DNA from: Cupriavidus consociatus
GTDB lineage: Bacteria > Pseudomonadota > Gammaproteobacteria > Burkholderiales > Burkholderiaceae
NCBI RefSeq assembly: GCF_017814975.1
Contig: NZ_JAGIQA010000033.1
Coordinates: forward strand, 24,358-88,357
Length of the DNA stretch: 64,000 nt
Direction: 5' to 3'
Below are positions 57,334-64,000 of the stretch, one piece after another. The notes below the pieces were generated by a model that saw nothing but the letters and a program-made list of their open reading frames with translations, had not been told where the DNA came from and ran no database searches. The translations under genes and the position numbers were made by a program. The stretch's first letter is position 1. Every line of letters starts with the position of its first letter.

Positions 57334-58848
57334 GTGAACGCACCCAACAACCTCGGCGCCAAGCCGATCAAAGTTGCCATCCTCGCCATGGGTGGCGAAG
57401 GCGGCGGCGTGCTGGCCGACTGGATCGTGGATCTGGGCGAGCACAACGGCTATATCGCGCAGACCACTTCCGTGCCCGGTGTCGCCCAGCGCACCGGCGC
57501 CACGATCTACTACGTCGAACTGTTCCCGCGCGATGTGGCTGAGCGAGCCGGCCGCCAGCCTGTGCTGGCACTGATGCCCGCTCCCGGCGACGTTGACGTC
57601 GTCCTCGCCTCGGAACTGATGGAAGCCGGCCGCGCGGTGCAGCGCGGGCTGGTGACGCCGGACCGTACCACGCTGGTTTCGTCCACGCACCGCGTCTACT
57701 CCATCGCCGAGAAGTCCGCGATGGGCGACGGTCGCGTCGACAGCGACGAGTTGATCGCCCACGCCGGAAAGGCCGCCAAGCGGTTCGTCCGTTTCGACAT
57801 GGCCCAGGCAGCTGAAGCGAGCGGCAGTGTCATCAGCGCCGTGCTGTTCGGCGCTCTCGCGGGCACCGGTGTGCTGCCGTTTAGCCGGACACAGTTTGAA
57901 GCCACGATCGAGCGTGGTGGCGTTGGCGTCAAGCCCAGCTTGCGTGCTTTCGGCGCGGCATTTGCCAAAGCCGAATCCGGCGAAGCACCAGGCGTCGACA
58001 CTGCGAAGCTGCTGTCCGAACCCAAACCACAGGACGTCAAGGTTTCACAGGTTCTGCAACGTGCGCGCAAAGAGCAACCGGCGGAGATCCACTACGTCGT
58101 GGTGGAAGGCGTGCGCCGCCTGATCGACTATCAGGACAGCGCCTACGCCGCCCTCTACCTGGATCGCCTGGCGGCCGTGCGCAAGGCGGTCGGCAAGGAC
58201 GATCTTGCGCTACTGCGCGAAACGGCGCGCCATCTGGCCCTGTGGATGTCGTACGAAGACACCATTCGCGTTGCCGACCTGAAGACCCGCGACTCGCGTT
58301 TCGCGCGCGTGCGGGGCGAGGTGCGAGCCAATGAAAAACAGTTGCTGGCGATCAACGAGTTCATGCACCCGCGCCTGGAAGAGATCTGCGAGACGCTGCC
58401 GGCCGGACTCGGCCGCTGGCTGATGAAGCCGCATTTCGTGCACCGGCTGGTGCGGCGCTTCACCGCCGCGGGACGGGTTGTCACCACCAGTTCGCTGCGC
58501 GGCTACCTGACCTTGTGGGCGGTAGCCAGGCTGCGCTGCATCCGCCGCGGCACGCTGCGCTTTGCGCTGGAAACCGAGCGCATCGAAGGGTGGCTGAGCC
58601 ACGTGCTCGCCGCCGCGCGCCTTAACCCGGCGCTGGCTTTGGAAGTGGTGCAGTGCCAGCGTTTGGTGAAAGGCTACAGCGACACCCACGTGCGCGGCTT
58701 GACCAACTATCAGGCCCTGATGGGCGCCGTGGAGCGGGCGGGTGCTCGCATGGCCCCGGCAACGCTGCGCGAGCTGCGCGAAGCCGCGCTCGCCGACGAG
58801 CACGGCAGGAAGCTGAAGGAAGCGCTGGCGCGCCACGCGCTGGCTTGA
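57334..58848 (+). CDS. iorB: Indolepyruvate oxidoreductase, beta subunit with C-terminal DUF6537-type extension
   Basis: A 504-aa partner of IorA. Residues about 12-200 form the POR gamma-type domain (VAILAMGGEGGGVLADWIVD; TTSVPGVAQRTGATIYYVEL). The C-terminal 300 residues are a helical extension seen in long proteobacterial IorB proteins, so it is about twice the archaeal length. The GTG start at 57334 follows GAGAGG. IorA and IorB together should give CoA thioesters and reduced ferredoxin. Confidence 0.88.
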   Translation: MNAPNNLGAKPIKVAILAMGGEGGGVLADWIVDLGEHNGYIAQTTSVPGVAQRTGATIYYVELFPRDVAERAGRQPVLALMPAPGDVDVVLASELMEAGRAVQRGLVTPDRTTLVSSTHRVYSIAEKSAMGDGRVDSDELIAHAGKAAKRFVRFDMAQAAEASGSVISAVLFGALAGTGVLPFSRTQFEATIERGGVGVKPSLRAFGAAFAKAESGEAPGVDTAKLLSEPKPQDVKVSQVLQRARKEQPAEIHYVVVEGVRRLIDYQDSAYAALYLDRLAAVRKAVGKDDLALLRETARHLALWMSYEDTIRVADLKTRDSRFARVRGEVRANEKQLLAINEFMHPRLEEICETLPAGLGRWLMKPHFVHRLVRRFTAAGRVVTTSSLRGYLTLWAVARLRCIRRGTLRFALETERIEGWLSHVLAAARLNPALALEVVQCQRLVKGYSDTHVRGLTNYQALMGAVERAGARMAPATLRELREAALADEHGRKLKEALARHALA

Positions 58849-58886
58849 CCGTTCCCGGCCCCACTCATAGCGAGAAACTGCAGACC

Positions 58887-59405
58887 ATGACCACCGCGCA
58901 CGTCTTCAAGCGCCAGCACAAGATCCATTTTTCCGAATGCGATCCGGCCGGCATTGTCTTCTACCCGCAGTACTTCGTGCTGTTCAACGACCTGATCGAA
59001 CGATGGGTCGACACCTTGGTGCCGGACGGCTACCACGGGGTCATCGGCGCACGCCGACTGGGCATGCCGACTGTGCACCTGGAGGTGGACTTCAAGGCAA
59101 TCAGCCGCTTTGGCGACCAGGTCTGGCTGGAGCTGGAGGTCGTGCGCGTCGGCGGCAAGTCAATCACGCTGGCCTGGCGCTGCACGGATGCAGGCGGCGA
59201 GGTGCGCATGACGGCAACCCAGACCATCGTGATGACCTCGCTGGACACGCACCTGGCAATCCCGGTGCCCAATGACCTGCGCGCCGCCATGGAACGCGGG
59301 CCTGCCCCTGCCTGCCCAGAGAAAGGGGCATCCAACGAGTCGGCCCCCCGGAGCGGAGCGACTTCCGCCCCGGCAGGTCGGTCTTATCCCGAAACCACGG
59401 TGTGA
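58887..59405 (+). CDS. Hot-dog acyl-CoA thioesterase (4-hydroxybenzoyl-CoA thioesterase type)
   Basis: A 172-aa hot-dog thioesterase. The catalytic Asp is in the family motif HFSECDPAGIVFYPQYFVLF, followed by NDLIERWVD and, later, VHLEVDFKAISRFGDQVWL. The C-terminal 30 residues are an extra low-complexity tail. Located between iorB and the salicyloyl-CoA hydroxylase-like gene, it is expected to release gentisate from gentisyl-CoA. Confidence 0.88.
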   Translation: MTTAHVFKRQHKIHFSECDPAGIVFYPQYFVLFNDLIERWVDTLVPDGYHGVIGARRLGMPTVHLEVDFKAISRFGDQVWLELEVVRVGGKSITLAWRCTDAGGEVRMTATQTIVMTSLDTHLAIPVPNDLRAAMERGPAPACPEKGASNESAPRSGATSAPAGRSYPETTV

Positions 59406-59467
59406 ATGCCGCCGTACCCGCGGCGCGGGTGTCGAAGGCTCGAGTAATAACCTGATTGGAAGCAGCC

Positions 59468-61795
59468 ATGAATATTGTGTGTATTGGCGGTGGCCCCGCC
59501 GGCTTGTATTTCGGCCTGTTGATGAAACTGCAGGATCCCGCCAACAAGGTCGTGGTGGTGGAGCGCAATCGTCCCTACGACACCTTTGGGTGGGGCGTGG
59601 TGTTCTCCGACGCTACCCTGGAGAACCTGCGGGATGCCGACCCGGTGTCAGCCGAAACCATCGGTGATGCCTTCAACCGCTGGGATGACGTCGAAGTCCA
59701 CTTCAAGGACCAGGCTGTGCGCAGCGGTGGCCATGGCTTTATCGGCATCGGCCGCAAGCGCCTGCTCAACATCCTTCAGGCGCGATGCGAGGAAGTTGGC
59801 GTGGAACTGGTGTTCGAGACCAACGTCGAGGACGACCAGGCTATCGCGCTCAAATACAATGCCGACCTCGTGCTGGCTTCGGACGGCCTGAACAGCGTGG
59901 TGCGCAAGCGCTATGCGGACACGTTCCGCCCCGACATCGACACCCGCAAGTGCCGCTTTGTCTGGCTGGGCACGAAGAAGGTGTTCGACGCCTTCAACTT
60001 CATCTTCGTGCCGACCGAGCACGGCTGGTTCCAGGCTCACGCCTACCGCTTCGAGGACGGTACCTCGACTTTCATTGTCGAGACGCCGGAAGACACCTGG
60101 AAGGCCGCAGGCCTCGACCAGATGAGCCAGGAAGAAGGCATCGCCTATTGCGAGAAGCTGTTCGCGCCCTACCTGGACGGAAATCCCCTGATCAGCAACG
60201 CCTCGCACCTGCGCGGCTCGGCGATCTGGATCCAGTTCCCGCGCGTGATCTGCGACAAGTGGGTGCACTGGAACACATTGGCCGGCAACAACGGCGCAGA
60301 GAAGAAAATCCCGGTGGTGCTGATGGGCGATGCCGCGCACACTGCGCACTTTTCGATCGGCTCCGGCACCAAGCTGGCGCTGGAGGATGCCATCGAACTG
60401 GCCCGCACCATCAAGCGCGTGGATGGTTCGCTGGAAGACGCCTTGCAGCAGTACGAAGCCGTGCGCTCGGTCGAAGTGCTGAAGATCCAGAACGCCGCGC
60501 GCAACTCCACAGAATGGTTCGAGAACGTCAGGCGCTACGAGAACCTCGAGCCGGAGCAGTTCGCCTATTCGCTTCTGACGCGCTCACAGCGCATCTCGCA
60601 CGAGAACCTGCGCGTGCGAGATCGGGCTTGGCTGGAAGGCTATGAAGCCTGGCTGGCCGGGCGCGCCGGCGCTGAAGCCGCCGATGTGCCGCCGGCCCTG
60701 ACGCCTTACACCGTCCGCGGCGTGGCGCTGAAGAACCGCGTGGTGGTGTCGCCCACCGCCATGTACTCGTGTCAGCTGGGCGTGCCGGGCAATTTCCACA
60801 TGGTGCACCTTGGCAGCCGCGCACTGGGCGGTGCCGGCCTGGTGATGGTGGAAATGACGGCGGTGTCGCCGGAAGGCCGCATCACACCGGGTTGCCCGGG
60901 CCTGTGGAATGACCAGCAGGCCGCGGCATTCGCCGGCATCGTCGGCTTCGTTCATGAACACTCCAGCGCGCGCATCGGCGTGCAGATTGGCCATGCCGGC
61001 CGTCGCGGCTCTACCCAGCTCGGCTGGGAACAGGCAGATCACCCGCTGGCGGAAAGAAACTGGTCGCTGGTCTCGGCATCGGCGCTACCGTATCTGCCGG
61101 GCATTTCGCAGACGCCACGCGCCCTGACCCGCGAGGAGATGGACCGCGTGCGCGATGACTTCGTTGCCGCCGCACGGCGCGCTGCAGCGGCGGGCTTCGA
61201 CTGGCTGGAGCTCCAGGCCGGCCACGGCTACCTCCTGTCGAGCTTTATCTCGCCGGTGACCAACCGACGCACCGACGAGTACGGCGGCACGCTTGAACAC
61301 CGCATGGCCTTCCCTCTCGAAGTGCTGCGCGCGGTGCGGTCAGCATGGCCGCAGGAAAAGCCTCTGTCCGTGCGCATTTCTGCCACGGACTGGGTCGAAG
61401 GGGGTAACAGTGCTGACGACGCCGTCGAAATCGCGCGCCTGCTCAAGGACGCCGGAGCCGACGTCATCGACTGCTCGTCGGGCGAAGTGACCCCCGACCA
61501 GAAACCGGTGTACGGCCGCATGTTCCAGACGCCCTTCGCCGACCGCGTGCGCAACGAGGCAGGCGTGCCCACGATCGCCGTTGGGGCCATCACCGATGCC
61601 GACCAGGTCAACGGGATCATCGCGTCGGGCCGGGCGGACCTGTGCGCCATCTCCCGCCCGCACCTGGCCGATCCGGCGTGGTTGCTGCACGAGACCGCGA
61701 AGCTCGGCTACCGCAGCGTCGAATGGCCGAAGCAATATCAGCTCGCGAAGGACCAGCTGGAGCGCAACCTCCGCCGTGCGGCGGCAGGTGTTTGA
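59468..61795 (+). CDS. Salicyloyl-CoA 5-hydroxylase / aminobenzoyl-CoA monooxygenase-type flavoprotein fusion
   Basis: A 775-aa fusion of an FAD aromatic hydroxylase (residues 1-395) and an old-yellow-enzyme NADH:flavin oxidoreductase (about 400-775). Part 1 has IVCIGGGPAGLYFGLLMKLQ, the DG motif in VLASDGLNSVVRK and LMGDAAHTAHFSIGSGTKLA. Part 2 has TPYTVRGVALKNRVVVSPTA, QIGHAGRRGSTQ and GFDWLELQAGHGYLLSSFI. This architecture is shared by SdgC-type salicyloyl-CoA 5-hydroxylase and by 2-aminobenzoyl-CoA monooxygenase/reductase. A gentisate dioxygenase gene directly downstream supports the salicyloyl-CoA reading. The start at 59468 gives the direct Rossmann N-terminus. Confidence 0.88.
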   Translation: MNIVCIGGGPAGLYFGLLMKLQDPANKVVVVERNRPYDTFGWGVVFSDATLENLRDADPVSAETIGDAFNRWDDVEVHFKDQAVRSGGHGFIGIGRKRLLNILQARCEEVGVELVFETNVEDDQAIALKYNADLVLASDGLNSVVRKRYADTFRPDIDTRKCRFVWLGTKKVFDAFNFIFVPTEHGWFQAHAYRFEDGTSTFIVETPEDTWKAAGLDQMSQEEGIAYCEKLFAPYLDGNPLISNASHLRGSAIWIQFPRVICDKWVHWNTLAGNNGAEKKIPVVLMGDAAHTAHFSIGSGTKLALEDAIELARTIKRVDGSLEDALQQYEAVRSVEVLKIQNAARNSTEWFENVRRYENLEPEQFAYSLLTRSQRISHENLRVRDRAWLEGYEAWLAGRAGAEAADVPPALTPYTVRGVALKNRVVVSPTAMYSCQLGVPGNFHMVHLGSRALGGAGLVMVEMTAVSPEGRITPGCPGLWNDQQAAAFAGIVGFVHEHSSARIGVQIGHAGRRGSTQLGWEQADHPLAERNWSLVSASALPYLPGISQTPRALTREEMDRVRDDFVAAARRAAAAGFDWLELQAGHGYLLSSFISPVTNRRTDEYGGTLEHRMAFPLEVLRAVRSAWPQEKPLSVRISATDWVEGGNSADDAVEIARLLKDAGADVIDCSSGEVTPDQKPVYGRMFQTPFADRVRNEAGVPTIAVGAITDADQVNGIIASGRADLCAISRPHLADPAWLLHETAKLGYRSVEWPKQYQLAKDQLERNLRRAAAGV

Positions 61796-61808
61796 TCAGT
61801 GTCCTTAC

Positions 61809-61829
61809 CCTCCCCCGTCGCAGGGGAGG
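61809..61829 (+). other. Intercistronic hairpin between hydroxylase and gentisate dioxygenase genes
   Basis: CCTCCCC and GGGGAGG form a perfect 7-bp stem with a 7-nt loop, just before the dioxygenase ribosome site AAGGAG. It may stabilise or process the operon mRNA. Confidence 0.4.
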
Positions 61830-61855
61830 ACGAATACACAAAGGAGAGGATGACA

Positions 61856-62980
61856 ATGTCGAATACCTCGTATGACACCTACCGCGAAAGCGTAGCCGGC
61901 CGCGCCGACGTGGAAGACACGCCCGAGCTGGTCGCCTACTACAAGGAGCTCGCCGCGCTCAAGACCGGCGCGCTCTGGACGGTGGCAAACAAGATCGAGC
62001 CGTGGCAGCCAAAGTCGGAGTCCGTGCCGGTGCTGTGGCGCTTCCGTGACCTGCGCGAGCACGTTCTGCGCTCCGTCGACCTGGTAACGCCGGAGAAGGC
62101 TGGCCGCCGAGTGGTCTACCTGAACAATCCTGGCCGGCAGGACGTGTCTGCCGCGGTCGGCTGGCTCTATTCCGGGCTGCAGGTCATGCATCCCGGCGAA
62201 GCCGCCTCTGCCCACGCCCATTCGTCGTCGGCGCTGCGCTTCATCATGGAAGGCCGCGGTGCCTACACCATCGTCGACGGCCACAAGATGACGCTGAACG
62301 CCAACGACTTCGTGCTGACGCCAAACGGCACCTGGCACGAGCACGGCGTCTCTGCGGAGGGGACAACGTGCATCTGGCAGGATGGCCTTGACATCCCGCT
62401 GGTCAACGCATTGGAAGCCGGCTTCTATGCGGTGCACCCGGACCTGCAGCAGGCCGTCACCCACGCCGTCGACGACATGCCGGCGATCTGGGGCGGCAAG
62501 GGCCTGCGCCCGCACGATGGCAACTGGAGCAAACCGTACTCGCCGCTGTTCAAGTACGAATGGGCGCCGACCTATGAGGCGCTGGTACGCCACAGCAAGG
62601 TCACTGAAGGCAGCCCCTTCGACGGCGTTCTGATGCACTACATCAACCCGGTTACCGGCGGCCCGGTGATGCCTACCATTGGCGCCAGCATGCAGCTGCT
62701 GCGGCCAGGCGAAGCCACCAGGGCCCACCGCCACACCGGCAGCTTCATCTACCAGGTGGCCAAGGGCAGCGGCTACTCCATCATCAACGGCCAGCGCTTT
62801 GACTGGACCGAGCGCGACATCTTCTGCGTGCCGTCGTGGGCCTTCCACGAGCACGCCAACGCGTCGGCCAGCGATGACGCCGTGCTGTTCTGCTTCAACG
62901 ACCTGCCGGTGATGCAGTCGCTGGGCCTGTACCGCGAGCAGGCGTTGGCAGAAAACGACGGACATCAAGCCGTCCTTTGA
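61856..62980 (+). CDS. Gentisate 1,2-dioxygenase
   Basis: A 374-aa bicupin Fe(II) ring-cleavage enzyme converting gentisate to maleylpyruvate. The first cupin carries the iron ligands in AHAHSSSALRFIMEG with HEHG later (TPNGTWHEHGVSAEG); the second has EATRAHRHTGSFIYQV and VPSWAFHEHANAS. Length and motifs match GDO. Start choice: ATG 61856 lies 9 nt after AAGGAG; ATG 61850 in the same frame is only 3 nt after it. It links the CoA-dependent upper pathway to the FAH-family hydrolase. Confidence 0.93.
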   Translation: MSNTSYDTYRESVAGRADVEDTPELVAYYKELAALKTGALWTVANKIEPWQPKSESVPVLWRFRDLREHVLRSVDLVTPEKAGRRVVYLNNPGRQDVSAAVGWLYSGLQVMHPGEAASAHAHSSSALRFIMEGRGAYTIVDGHKMTLNANDFVLTPNGTWHEHGVSAEGTTCIWQDGLDIPLVNALEAGFYAVHPDLQQAVTHAVDDMPAIWGGKGLRPHDGNWSKPYSPLFKYEWAPTYEALVRHSKVTEGSPFDGVLMHYINPVTGGPVMPTIGASMQLLRPGEATRAHRHTGSFIYQVAKGSGYSIINGQRFDWTERDIFCVPSWAFHEHANASASDDAVLFCFNDLPVMQSLGLYREQALAENDGHQAVL

Positions 62981-63065
62981 AGGTCATCAATACCTGTTTT
63001 CCAGGCCCTGTCTTCCAGGCTATATCGCCGCATCGTATGCGGCCCATTCTCGGAGTTTTCGAAAA

Positions 63066-63977
63066 ATGCGTCTCGTAACCTATCGCGCTGAAGTTGCTGC
63101 CGCCGCCCGACTGGGTGCCATCGTCGACGGCAATGTCGTTGACCTCGCCCGCTTCGGCGCTGCCGTCGGCGTGAGCATCCCCTCGACCATGCTCGAGTTC
63201 ATTGACCTGGGTCCCGAAGCGGTCCGCTCCACCAGCGTGCTGCTGAACGAATATCGCGGCAAGCTGCCGTTCGGGGTGGCCGTGCCGGCCTCCAACGTGA
63301 AGCTGCTGGCGCCGATCCCGCGCCCGCGCAAGAACATCTGGGGCATCGGCCTGAACTACGTCGAGCACGTGGCCGAATCCAGCCGTAGCCTGGACACCTC
63401 CAAGGAGCTGCCGAAGGAGCCGGTGATCTTCTCCAAGCCCCCCACCACCGTCATCGGTCCGGGCGACGCCATCGAGCACAACAAGGAAATCACCGGGCAG
63501 ATGGACTGGGAGGTCGAGCTGGCCGTTGTCATCGGCACGCGCGGCAAGGGCGTGAAGGAAGCCGATGCCCTCAACTATGTGTTCGGCTACAGCGTGATGA
63601 TCGACATCTCGGCGCGCGACTGCCGCCGCGCCGGCCAGTGGATCTATTCCAAGGGCCAGGACACCTACGCCCCGTTCGGACCCGTCATCGTCACCGTGGA
63701 CGAGATCCCCGACCCGCACGCGCTGGACCTGTCGCTGACCGTCAACGGCGTGACCAAGCAAAGCTCCAACACCCGCCACATGCTGTTCAAGGTGCCCGCG
63801 CTGATCGCGGACATCAGCAAGGGCATGGCGCTGGAACCCGGCGACATCATCGCCACCGGCACGCCGGATGGCGTGGGCGCCGGCCGCACCCCGCAGGAGT
63901 GGCTGTGGCCTGGCGACACCGTGGTGGCCACGGTGGAAGGCATCGGTGAGCTGCGTCACCCGGTGGTGGCAGTCTAA
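63066..63977 (+). CDS. FAH-family hydrolase (maleylpyruvate/fumarylpyruvate hydrolase)
   Basis: A 303-aa fumarylacetoacetate-hydrolase-family enzyme that splits the gentisate ring-cleavage product into pyruvate plus maleate or fumarate. The fold signatures are GIGLNYVEHV, the metal-binding Glu residues in MDWEVELAVVIGTRGKG, the Asp in VMIDISARDCRR, and DIIATGTPDGVG. No maleylpyruvate isomerase gene is seen, so direct maleylpyruvate hydrolysis is possible, or the isomerase lies beyond the window. It starts 85 bp after the dioxygenase gene. Confidence 0.9.
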   Translation: MRLVTYRAEVAAAARLGAIVDGNVVDLARFGAAVGVSIPSTMLEFIDLGPEAVRSTSVLLNEYRGKLPFGVAVPASNVKLLAPIPRPRKNIWGIGLNYVEHVAESSRSLDTSKELPKEPVIFSKPPTTVIGPGDAIEHNKEITGQMDWEVELAVVIGTRGKGVKEADALNYVFGYSVMIDISARDCRRAGQWIYSKGQDTYAPFGPVIVTVDEIPDPHALDLSLTVNGVTKQSSNTRHMLFKVPALIADISKGMALEPGDIIATGTPDGVGAGRTPQEWLWPGDTVVATVEGIGELRHPVVAV

Positions 63978-64000
63978 ACCCCGTTATCCCCGCGCATGCG

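Noticed and set aside
55113..58848. Simple assignment of iorAB to tryptophan degradation
   Set aside because: No tryptophan or indole catabolic genes adjoin them; the operon context is gentisate formation, so only the enzyme type, not the substrate, is claimed.
1..64000. Prophage, IS element, integrase, tRNA, rRNA or CRISPR features
   Set aside because: I looked for transposase or integrase motifs, tRNA-like folds and regularly spaced repeats and recognised none; rearrangements are visible only as gene stubs.

Overview
The window is about 64 kb of GC-rich, gene-dense DNA that looks like a Cupriavidus/Ralstonia-type betaproteobacterium (Burkholderiaceae). The clues are a phaA-phaB-phasin block with an intracellular PHB depolymerase, a short CIO-type cytochrome bd oxidase, two Bug-type tripartite tricarboxylate transporter receptors without membrane partners, and several stacked aromatic-degradation operons. 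There are no rRNA, tRNA, phage or CRISPR features. The mixture of catabolic modules and gene remnants suits a chromid, megaplasmid or accessory chromosomal region; species assignment is inference.

Layout. (1) 1-9.6 kb: end of phaA, phaB, a phasin-like protein, cydAB, a DctB/DctD-like two-component system and phaZ: polyester storage, low-oxygen respiration and sigma-54 control. (2) 9.7-21 kb: six co-directional minus-strand genes (nitrilase-fold amidohydrolase, very large Orn/Lys/Arg-decarboxylase-fold enzyme, ATP-grasp ligase, C45 Ntn-hydrolase, DAACS symporter, family-3 binding protein), divergent from a MocR regulator and closed by a strong hairpin. I know no described pathway with this set. 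(3) 21.3-23.3 kb: a graveyard of broken genes (pntB, amine oxidase, hybrid kinase/receiver, class III cyclase). (4) 23.4-34 kb: a LysR regulator divergent from a complete 3-hydroxyanthranilate meta-cleavage operon (nba/dmp type) that also carries a Bug protein and an arylsulfatase-like enzyme.

(5) 34.4-44.5 kb: a catabolic cassette of unknown substrate (epimerase, Bug protein, beta-lactamase-fold protein, MDR reductase, SDRs, frameshifted EthD gene, TauD dioxygenase) with two paralogous AraC regulators, flanked by a porin remnant and an alpha-hydroxyacid dehydrogenase remnant. (6) 44.6-53 kb: a MalT-like LuxR regulator, a Rieske ferredoxin, a UspA-hemerythrin fusion, a BKACE enzyme, a quinone reductase and two SDRs. 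(7) 53.4-64 kb: an AAHS aromatic-acid transporter, then iorAB, a thioesterase, a salicyloyl-CoA 5-hydroxylase-like fusion, gentisate dioxygenase and an FAH-family hydrolase: a CoA-dependent route to gentisate and central metabolism.

Two regulatory patterns not explained by the gene list stand out. A tandem 16-bp direct repeat (TGCCCCGAAATGTCAA, 21-bp period) occurs upstream of the Bug operon, between tauD and an AraC gene, and upstream of a distant SDR gene, which suggests one AraC regulon. A near-identical 19-bp palindromic site (ATGTTTA-N4-TAAACTAT minus one base of overlap) lies upstream of both the AAHS transporter and the ior/gentisate operon, tying the two together.
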